Shown here in pieces: positions 1 through 4,889 of a DNA stretch of 8,745 nucleotides. The notes under the pieces were generated by a model. It did not search any database. It worked only from the letters and a program-made list of their open reading frames with translations, and had not been told where the DNA came from. Made by a program: the position numbers and the translations under genes. The stretch is from Allobrachymonas sp. (GTDB taxonomy: Bacteria; Pseudomonadota; Gammaproteobacteria; Burkholderiales; Burkholderiaceae_C): contig JAGOGU010000050.1 in NCBI GenBank assembly GCA_017996515.1, positions 1 to 8,745 on the forward strand, given 5' to 3'. Each line of letters opens with the position of its first letter. The stretch's first letter is position 1.

Positions 1-323
1 CTGCTGCGGGCCTGGCCGCCGCTTTGGGCGCCAGCAATGCCGAAATCGAAAACGCCGCCGAAATTGCGCTTGAACACCATCTGGGCATGACCTGCGACCC
101 CATTGGCGGGCTGGTGCAAGTGCCCTGCATCGAGCGCAATGCCATGGGCGCCGTCAAGGCCATCAACGCCTGCTCCATGGCCATGCTGGGCAGCGGCATG
201 CATCTGGTTTCACTCGATCAGGCAATCGAAACCATGCGCGCTACCGGCCACGACATGCAAAGCCGCTACAAGGAAACCTCGCTGGGCGGCCTGGCCGTAA
301 CCGTGCAGCGGGTGGACTGCTGA
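1..323 (+). CDS. sdaA: L-serine dehydratase (L-serine ammonia-lyase), iron-sulfur type, C-terminal part
   Basis: The gene enters from the left edge in frame from base 3 and ends with TGA at 321-323; about 106 C-terminal residues are visible. The enzyme deaminates L-serine to pyruvate and ammonia in the cytoplasm with a 4Fe-4S cluster as Lewis acid instead of PLP. The visible part carries the family signature [13 protein letters not shown] followed by [18 protein letters not shown]. The two cysteines, in MTCDP and VPCIE, are 11 residues apart, the spacing of cluster ligands Cys385 and Cys396 in the Legionella enzyme. The last residue is cysteine (QRVDC), matching the tail cysteine that occupies the fourth iron in that structure. 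The first cluster cysteine lies off-window. The next gene starts 197 bases downstream on the same strand, too far for obvious coupling. Fusion of the alpha and beta domains cannot be judged from this end. Confidence 0.94.
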   Translation, partial: AAGLAAALGASNAEIENAAEIALEHHLGMTCDPIGGLVQVPCIERNAMGAVKAINACSMAMLGSGMHLVSLDQAIETMRATGHDMQSRYKETSLGGLAVTVQRVDC

Positions 324-453
324 CCTTGCATGGACAAGCACTGCCGGCTCTCCGCGTGGCTCAGCCATCATGCACGGCGAAGCCCGCCAATTGGCGCTGG
401 AAAATTTGCCTCCAAAATGCAAAACACCCCGCAATTGCTGGCATGATCGGCAA

Positions 454-467
454 CAGGCATGTGCCTG
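454..467. promoter_or_regulatory. Short palindrome in the leader of the universal stress protein gene
   Basis: CAGGCA at 454-459 and TGCCTG at 462-467 form a perfect 6-bp inverted repeat around a central TG, 53 bases before the stress-protein start. The two-base centre is too tight for a hairpin, so a dimeric regulator site is the more natural reading. A looser TTGC/GCAA pair (435-438 and 450-453) lies immediately upstream. No strong -35/-10 pair was found; TTGGCG at 391-396 is only a weak -35 candidate. No FNR/Anr-type TTGAT-N4-ATCAA box is visible. Confidence 0.25.
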
Positions 468-520
468 CATGGCCGCGCTAACGCCCACGACGGGCACTGC
501 CGCTTTCTGGAGGCTTTGCC

Positions 521-964
521 ATGTTCAAACATATTCTGGTTCCTGTCGACGGATCCGAGTTTTCGCAAAAAGCCGCAACGTATGCGGCCGGGTTTGCCCA
601 AACCATGGGCGCACGCATTACAGCCCTGTATGTCAAGCCACCGCATCAGCTGGCGCAAGCGGGTGAAGGTCTTTTGAACGATTTGCTGGCGCCCGACAAA
701 CTCGAAGAGCGGGTCGAGCGCATGGCACAAAAATGCCTGCAAGACGTGGCGCAAGCCTGTCAGGCAGTGGGGGTGCCTTGCCACACGCTAGCAGTGGAGG
801 GTGATTCGCCCGCGCAGGCCATTCTGGCCGCCGCCACAAGCGAAGGCTGCGATCTGGTGCTGATGGCCTCGCATGGCCGCACCGGCTTGGAGCGCCTGAT
901 TATTGGCAGCGAGACGCAAAAAGTGCTGTCGCATACGGCACTGCCGGTGTTGGTGTATCGGTAA
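521..964 (+). CDS. Universal stress protein, UspA family
   Basis: This is a 147-residue single-domain Usp, the normal length for the family. These cytoplasmic proteins, often dimers, aid survival under starvation, redox or respiratory stress; some bind ATP. The N-terminus MFKHILVPVDGSE is the classic first beta strand, with D10 at the adenine-contact position. The C-terminal nucleotide motif reads ASHGRTGLERLIIGSET (residues 116-132), which is the G-x2-G-x9-G-S/T pattern with alanine in place of the first glycine, a common substitution. The protein ends with the typical hydrophobic strand LPVLVYR. This suggests the ATP-binding subclass. The start is supported by GGAGG at 509-513, seven bases before ATG. 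The gene stands alone: sdaA is 197 bases upstream and rimO is convergent. Its stimulus and partners cannot be inferred here. Confidence 0.95.
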   Translation: MFKHILVPVDGSEFSQKAATYAAGFAQTMGARITALYVKPPHQLAQAGEGLLNDLLAPDKLEERVERMAQKCLQDVAQACQAVGVPCHTLAVEGDSPAQAILAAATSEGCDLVLMASHGRTGLERLIIGSETQKVLSHTALPVLVYR

Positions 965-1211
965 ACGCGTCCATACCCGCGGCAGCTACCTTCTCGCATG
1001 GCGCACTCTCTCGCACTCTTTTACGCACCGCGCCCAAGTAGCTGCTCCGCCCGCCTAGTAGTTGGTGGGGGATTGGAGGCTTACTCTAACTATTTTTACG
1101 TTTGTAATGCAGCAAGCGTTGCGTGGTGGATGCCGTGCCAAGCCCGCACTGCAGCCTGATCAGGCTCGCCAGCGGCGACTGGTTGACTGGGCCCGCGCAA
1201 CCGAACGGACT
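965..1211. other. Convergent intergenic gap, no gene seen
   Basis: The gap lies between the stops of the stress protein gene (+) and rimO (-). I see no convincing ORF, tRNA or textbook terminator with a T-tract. It holds GCAGCTAC (982-989) with its inverse GTAGCTGC (1038-1045), a short direct repeat CGCACTCT (1002-1009 and 1012-1019), and two adjacent hairpin-capable motifs at 1153-1178. The tract around 1086-1115 is AT-rich (ATTTTTACGTTTGTAA) and could help end transcription, but no stem long enough precedes it on either strand. Confidence 0.5.
1153..1178. repeat. 14-bp perfect palindrome plus adjacent short stem-loop
   Basis: AGCCTGATCAGGCT (1153-1166) is a perfect 14-bp palindrome. It abuts TCGCC-AGC-GGCGA (1166-1178), a 5-bp stem with a 3-base loop. 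Both lie 34 to 59 bases beyond the rimO stop, where a terminator would be expected for rimO or the stress protein gene. Neither is followed by a run of T on either strand, so a role as an intrinsic terminator is unproven; a Rho-dependent end or a protein site is possible. Confidence 0.35.
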
Positions 1212-2597
1212 TTATATCGGCAAGGCCACCAGATCGTGCCCATCGGTATCGACGATGCGTGCCTGCGTGAAGCTGCCCACTTTCAGGATTTTGCTGATTT
1301 TTTCGGGCGGCAGCAGTTTGACGATGCCATCGATCTCAGGGGCGTCGGCGTAGCTACGGCCCATGCCACCTTTTTTGCCCAGCGCAGGCGCGCTGTCCAC
1401 CAGTATCTGCATGGTACTGCCGATGCGCTGGCGCAGTTTGGCAACCGATACGTCTTCGGCCACGGCCATGAAGCGCGCGCGACGCTCTTCGCGCACGGCA
1501 TCGGGCAAAGCGCCAGGCAATTGGTTAGCCGTTGCGCCTGCTACCGGTGAATAGGCAAAGCAGCCGGCGCGGTCGATTTGCGCTTCGCGCACGAAGTTGA
1601 GCAGGTGCGCAAATTCTTCTTCCGTTTCGCCCGGAAAGCCCGCGATGAAGGTGCTGCGCACCACCAGTTGCGGGCACAGCTCGCGCCATTTTTGCAGCCG
1701 TTCCAGATTGCGCTCGCCATTGGCGGGACGCTTCATGCGCTTGAGCACATCGGGGTGGCTGTGTTGAAACGGTACATCCAGATAGGGCAGCACCAAGCCA
1801 TCGGCCATGAGCGGGATGATGGCATCGACCGAGGGATACGGATACACATAGTGCAGCCGTACCCAGGCGCCGTGGCGCTGCGCCAATTGCCCCAGGGCCT
1901 GCACCAGTTCGAGCGTGCGGGTTTTGATCGGACGGCCATCCCAAAAGCCGGTGCGGTATTGCAAATCGACCCCATAGGCCGACGTGTCTTGGCTGACCAC
2001 CAGAAGCTCTTTCACGCCACCTTCTAACAGGGCCTGCGCCTCTTTGAGCACATCGCCCACGGGGCGGCTGACCAGGTCACCGCGCAGGCTGGGGATGATG
2101 CAAAAGGTGCAGCGGTGGTTGCAGCCTTCGCTGATCTTGAGGTAGGCGTAGTGCCGGGGCGTGAGTTTGATGCCTGCCGCCGGCACCAAATCCATGAAGG
2201 GATCGTGCGGCTTGGGGCAGTGGGTGTGCACGGCATCCATCACTTCTTGCGTGGCATGGGGGCCGGTAACGGCCAGCACGCTGGGGTGCACCTCTTTCAC
2301 CATGTTGTCGCCATCCTGCCCAGCGCGCGCGCCCAGGCAGCCGGTAACAATGACCTTGCCGTTTTCGGCCAAGGCTTCGCCGATGGTGTCGAGGCTCTCT
2401 TTCACGGCATCGTCGATGAAGCCGCAGGTATTGACGATGACCAAGTCTGCGCCCGCAAAGGTTTTGCTGGTTTCATAGCCTTCGGCCGCGAGTTGGGTCA
2501 GGATCAGTTCCGAATCGGTCAGGGCCTTGGGACACCCCAGGCTGACAAAACCGATTTTTGGGGTAGATGCTTTGGCCGGAGCCTGCGTATCAATCAT
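1212..2597 (-). CDS. rimO: Ribosomal protein S12 methylthiotransferase RimO (radical SAM)
   Basis: RimO adds a methylthio group to the beta carbon of a conserved aspartate of ribosomal protein S12 (Asp88 in E. coli) using two 4Fe-4S clusters and SAM. The protein has 461 residues and the expected three domains. The N-terminal UPF0004 domain has cluster cysteines C22 (SLGCPKA), C58 (VNTCGF) and C87 (VTGCLGA). The radical SAM core carries C159-x3-C163-x2-C166 in [17 protein letters not shown]-terminal TRAM domain covers about residues 390-461 and includes [12 protein letters not shown]. The [12 protein letters not shown] start and the YADAPEIDG segment separate it from the tRNA enzyme MiaB. The ATG at 2597 is preceded only by a weak purine stretch (AGAGA). 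It follows phaR by 98 bases on the same strand and may be co-transcribed with it, although an inverted repeat lies between them. Confidence 0.97.
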   Translation of the reverse strand: MIDTQAPAKASTPKIGFVSLGCPKALTDSELILTQLAAEGYETSKTFAGADLVIVNTCGFIDDAVKESLDTIGEALAENGKVIVTGCLGARAGQDGDNMVKEVHPSVLAVTGPHATQEVMDAVHTHCPKPHDPFMDLVPAAGIKLTPRHYAYLKISEGCNHRCTFCIIPSLRGDLVSRPVGDVLKEAQALLEGGVKELLVVSQDTSAYGVDLQYRTGFWDGRPIKTRTLELVQALGQLAQRHGAWVRLHYVYPYPSVDAIIPLMADGLVLPYLDVPFQHSHPDVLKRMKRPANGERNLERLQKWRELCPQLVVRSTFIAGFPGETEEEFAHLLNFVREAQIDRAGCFAYSPVAGATANQLPGALPDAVREERRARFMAVAEDVSVAKLRQRIGSTMQILVDSAPALGKKGGMGRSYADAPEIDGIVKLLPPEKISKILKVGSFTQARIVDTDGHDLVALPI

Positions 2598-2616
2598 TGC
2601 CGTATCTCTGGTTCTG

Positions 2617-2638
2617 GCTCCCAGGCATTGCCTGGAGC
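2617..2638. repeat. Stem-loop in the phaR-rimO gap
   Basis: CCAGGC (2621-2626) and GCCTGG (2630-2635) form a 6-bp stem with a 3-base ATT loop. It can be extended by GCT/AGC outside one bulged base. It lies about 20 bases before the rimO start in the transcription direction, so it would sit in the rimO leader. It is not followed by T residues on the minus strand, which makes it a poor terminator; it could affect translation or mRNA stability. Confidence 0.4.
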
Positions 2639-2641
2639 GTT

Positions 2642-2669
2642 TGCTATTTGCACAATTTTTTTAATAGCA
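2642..2669. repeat. Inverted repeat TGCTATT/AATAGCA in the phaR-rimO gap
   Basis: TGCTATT (2642-2648) and AATAGCA (2663-2669) form a 7-bp inverted repeat around 14 bases that contain a run of seven T on the plus strand. The core GCTATT/AATAGC is the same as in the dyad at the other end of phaR (3340-3357). On the minus strand the loop is A-rich, so this is not a standard intrinsic terminator for phaR. It resembles AT-containing intergenic inverted repeats that I associate with Comamonadaceae genomes, an association made from memory. Confidence 0.35.
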
Positions 2670-2695
2670 CACAAGGGCATTGCGCCCCGCGCGCC

Positions 2696-3283
2696 TTAAC
2701 GTTTTGGCTGAAAAGCCTCCAGCCAATTTTGCATACTGGCCTGCAACTGTTGCTGCATCTGTTCTTGCATTTGCTGCACAACCTGGCCCGATTGGGCGGT
2801 GTAGGTGCGCATCATCTCTTGCATGGCTTTTTGCCAACCGTCCATACCCGGCGCGTTATCCATCATCTTTTGCTGCATATCGGCAAATGCCTGGATGCTG
2901 TTTTCAAGGTTGGCACCAAAAAAACCCTGCATGGCATGCCCGTAAAAACGGATGATATTGCGCAAAACCGCTTCGGTAAAGATGGGGCTGCCGCCTGCCT
3001 CTTCTTCCAGAATGATTTGCAGCAAGATGCTGCGGGTCAGATCTTCGCCGGTTTTGGCATCGCGCACCACAAAGGGCTCTGCCTGCATGACCAGTTCCTT
3101 GACTTGCGCCAGCGTGATGTAGCTGGAAGTGGCCGTATCGTACAGCCGCCGATTGGGGTATTTTTTCAGCACGCGCATGCCGGCCTCTTCCGCCGCGCCA
3201 GAGCCAGCCTGGGCTGCAGTCGGGGTCGCTGCGGCGCGCTTGGCCCGGCCGCCTGATGACCGGGAAGACGGGGAAACACTCAT
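2696..3283 (-). CDS. phaR: Polyhydroxyalkanoate synthesis repressor PhaR
   Basis: PhaR binds both DNA and nascent polyhydroxybutyrate granules. It represses phasin genes and its own gene until polymer titrates it away. The protein has 195 residues. An Ala/Ser/Arg-rich tail (1-35) is followed by the DNA-binding domain, which starts with the diagnostic RVLKKYPNRRLYDT (37-50) and continues through SYITLAQVKELV and VRDAKTGEDLTRSILLQIILEEE. Then comes a helical accessory part with FYGHAMQGFFG, and a glutamine- and methionine-rich C-terminus (QQMQEQMQQQLQ) suited to coiled-coil or granule contact. I chose ATG 3283 because AAAGG lies ten bases upstream and the MSVSP start fits. An open frame continues upstream but would overlap the transporter stop. 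M36 is an alternative start, right at the conserved domain. phaC, phaA, phaB and phaP are not in the window. Confidence 0.95.
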   Translation of the reverse strand: MSVSPSSRSSGGRAKRAAATPTAAQAGSGAAEEAGMRVLKKYPNRRLYDTATSSYITLAQVKELVMQAEPFVVRDAKTGEDLTRSILLQIILEEEAGGSPIFTEAVLRNIIRFYGHAMQGFFGANLENSIQAFADMQQKMMDNAPGMDGWQKAMQEMMRTYTAQSGQVVQQMQEQMQQQLQASMQNWLEAFQPKR

Positions 3284-3305
3284 GATTCCATTACCTTTCA
3301 AACAA

Positions 3306-3339
3306 TGCGTGCATGCTTCGGGCACATTCTGCCTTGTGC
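3306..3339. promoter_or_regulatory. TGC/GCA-rich dyad region upstream of phaR, possible autoregulatory site
   Basis: GCACA (3322-3326) and TGTGC (3335-3339) form an inverted repeat with an 8-base centre. TGCGTGCATGC at 3306-3316 lies between it and the phaR start. PhaR of Paracoccus is known to recognise TGC-rich sequence and PhaR proteins commonly repress their own genes, so autoregulation is a reasonable inference. No convincing -35/-10 pair was found in this 73-base gap. Confidence 0.3.
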
Positions 3340-3357
3340 AAGCTATTGGAATAGCTT
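3340..3357. repeat. Perfect 18-bp dyad overlapping the transporter stop codon
   Basis: AAGCTATT-GG-AATAGCTT is a perfect inverted repeat with 8-bp arms. Its last base is the final base of the transporter TAA codon on the minus strand. As RNA it can fold as a 7-bp stem with a 4-base loop, but no T-tract follows, so it is a weak terminator candidate. It may protect the transporter mRNA end or bind a protein. The core GCTATT/AATAGC recurs at 2642-2669. Confidence 0.5.
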
Positions 3358-4715
3358 TACGTACGCAACCCCACATACATCACGACACCTATCAATACCG
3401 GCGACACCAGGGCCAATGTCCAGAATACCACTGTGAGCAAGCGCGTGTTGCTCAGGATGCCCGCATTGCTGTTGGCGTGAACAAATGCCCGTTTGCCCCA
3501 GCGCAGACTCACAAACAAGCTGGTGAGCATGCCTGCAATTGGCATAAGAACTTTGCTGCCGGCAAAGTCGAAGCTGTCGAAAATGTTCCGCTTGCCAACC
3601 AGCGCAACATGCTGCAGCGTGCTGAATGACAAGGCGCAAAACGCGCCCAGCACGATGATGGTGACGACCACAACCCAGATAGCTGTTTTTCGGCTCCAGC
3701 CCAGGCGCTCATTCAGCGCAGCTACCGGCACTTCAATCAGTGACAGCAGCGCGCCTGTGGCTGCCAATGTCGTCAGCACAAAGAACAGCACCATCAACAC
3801 ATGGCCCATGGGCATTTGTGCAAATACGGCCGGTATGGTGTTGAACAGCAAGGCCGGACCCCCGGCGGGATCGAATCCCAGCGAGAACACAGCCGGGAAA
3901 ATGGCCAGCCCTGCCAGCATCGATACCGCCAGATCAGCCAACATCACCGTCAGCACGGTTCGGGGAATGTTTTGCTCTTGGCGGAAATAGCTGCCGTAAA
4001 TGGTCATGGTGCCCACACCGAGCGACAGCTTGAAAAAAGCCAGACTCAGCGCTTTGAGAACAATGCTGCTGTCGATCTTGGTCATATCGGGCACGAATAA
4101 AAATTTCACACCTTCTATCGCCCTAGGCATGTTCAACGAAGTCAGCGCGATCACACACAGCAACAGAAACAGAATGGGCATGAGCTTTTTGGTAACCGCC
4201 TCGATGCCTTTGCGCACGCCAAACGACAAAATCAACCCCATTGCCAGCAAAACCGCCCATTGCCAACCCAATGCAGCCACGGGGTTGGCAATGAGGCTGG
4301 TAAAGGCGCTTTCCAGCGCGACCCGATCTTGCGTCAGCAGGCTAGGCCCCAGGCTTTTGGCGACATAAGCCACCACCCAGCCCACCACTCCGGAATAAAA
4401 AGACACAATCAGCAAGCCTGCCACCATGGCGATGGCGCCCACCAACCACCACCAGGTACGTGGTGCGAGCTTGAGGTAAACGCCAATCGAGTCTGTTTGT
4501 GCGGTACGGCCCAAGCTGATCTCAGCAATCATCAAGGGCACGCCAACCAGCAGCACTGCCACGAGATAGATCAGCAGAAAACCGGCCCCACCGCTGCTGC
4601 CCACTTCGTACGGGAAGCGCCAGATATTGCCCAGCCCCACCGCCGATCCGAGTGTAGCTGCCAGCATTCCGAATGCCGAAGAAAAACCATCACGCTGGAT
4701 AGTTGTTTTATCCAT
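3357..4715 (-). CDS. SNF-family (NSS/SLC6-type) transporter with altered sodium-site residues
   Basis: This 452-residue inner-membrane protein has about 11 hydrophobic segments, as is typical for bacterial NSS members such as LeuT, TnaT and MhsT. These import amino acids or related compounds. TM1 carries the hallmark GSAVGLGNIWRFPY (23-36), with N30 at the LeuT Asn27 position and R33 at the gate-arginine position. Y107 in TM3 matches Tyr108. TM6 reads AFFKLSLGVGTMTIYGSY, so K229 falls at the Na1 ligand Thr254. TM7 gives D261 at the Asn286 position and S265 at the Glu290/chloride position. TM8 reads LAATGALLSLIEVP; ungapped, G321-A322 replace Na2 ligands Thr354-Ser355. The family call is firm; the substrate and coupling ion are not known. 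ATG 4715 lacks a Shine-Dalgarno and is preceded by a small hairpin. Five sampled 60-base lines gave 52% GC here against 64% for five uvrA lines. Confidence 0.93.
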   Translation of the reverse strand: MDKTTIQRDGFSSAFGMLAATLGSAVGLGNIWRFPYEVGSSGGAGFLLIYLVAVLLVGVPLMIAEISLGRTAQTDSIGVYLKLAPRTWWWLVGAIAMVAGLLIVSFYSGVVGWVVAYVAKSLGPSLLTQDRVALESAFTSLIANPVAALGWQWAVLLAMGLILSFGVRKGIEAVTKKLMPILFLLLCVIALTSLNMPRAIEGVKFLFVPDMTKIDSSIVLKALSLAFFKLSLGVGTMTIYGSYFRQEQNIPRTVLTVMLADLAVSMLAGLAIFPAVFSLGFDPAGGPALLFNTIPAVFAQMPMGHVLMVLFFVLTTLAATGALLSLIEVPVAALNERLGWSRKTAIWVVVVTIIVLGAFCALSFSTLQHVALVGKRNIFDSFDFAGSKVLMPIAGMLTSLFVSLRWGKRAFVHANSNAGILSNTRLLTVVFWTLALVSPVLIGVVMYVGLRT

Positions 4716-4889
4716 GATCTAACACGCCCGAACAGGCGTAAAAAAATGTAGAAAATTTTTTATTTTAATTAAGAACGTTGTCTGATAGCCAGCCACAACA
4801 CCGGGCAGTCAATACCAGCATTTGCCTATGTGGGTCATAGCAGGCCACAGCCATTTGTCCTATGATGATCGGTTGTTGACAAATATGCC
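4716..4889. promoter_or_regulatory. Divergent promoter region between the transporter gene and uvrA
   Basis: These 174 bases must hold the start signals for both divergent genes. On the transporter side an AT-rich block covers about 4740-4772, and ACGCC/GGCGT (4724-4728 and 4735-4739, 6-base loop) forms a small hairpin eight bases before the transporter ATG, where a Shine-Dalgarno would be expected. On the uvrA side, TATGAT at 4861-4866 is a good -10 candidate but has no good -35 partner; it would give a leader of about 17 bases. CTATG-TGGGT-CATAG (4826-4840) is a further dyad. No canonical LexA box (CTGT-N8-ACAG) is visible in this stretch. Confidence 0.5.
4853..4884. repeat. Inverted repeat ATTTGTC-N18-GACAAAT directly upstream of uvrA
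   Basis: The arms at 4853-4859 and 4878-4884 are perfect over 7 bp. The second arm ends five bases before the uvrA ATG and takes the place of a Shine-Dalgarno, and the TATGAT -10 candidate lies in the spacer. It could be an operator around the uvrA promoter; if transcribed in full it would instead form a leader stem close to the start codon. Confidence 0.35.

Noticed and set aside
1062..1550. Plus-strand open frame reaching from the convergent gap into rimO
   Set aside because: Most of it is antisense to the rimO C-terminus, its sequence is low in recognisable motifs, and no convincing ribosome site was seen. Other plus-strand frames at 1578-2027, 2115-2699 and 2567-3256 are similar shadows.
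3284..3376. A 31-residue N-terminal extension of phaR
   Set aside because: It would start inside the transporter coding end and adds cysteine-rich sequence foreign to PhaR. ATG 3283 has AAAGG upstream and gives the expected protein.
4876..4881. Perfect TTGACA -35 hexamer just before uvrA
   Set aside because: Its -10 would fall inside the uvrA coding sequence near 4899, where nothing resembles TATAAT, and it would start transcription past the uvrA ATG.
4716..4889. LexA/SOS box for uvrA
   Set aside because: I looked for CTGT-N8-ACAG and the looser CTG-N10-CAG and found no match; the CTATG-TGGGT-CATAG dyad does not fit the consensus.
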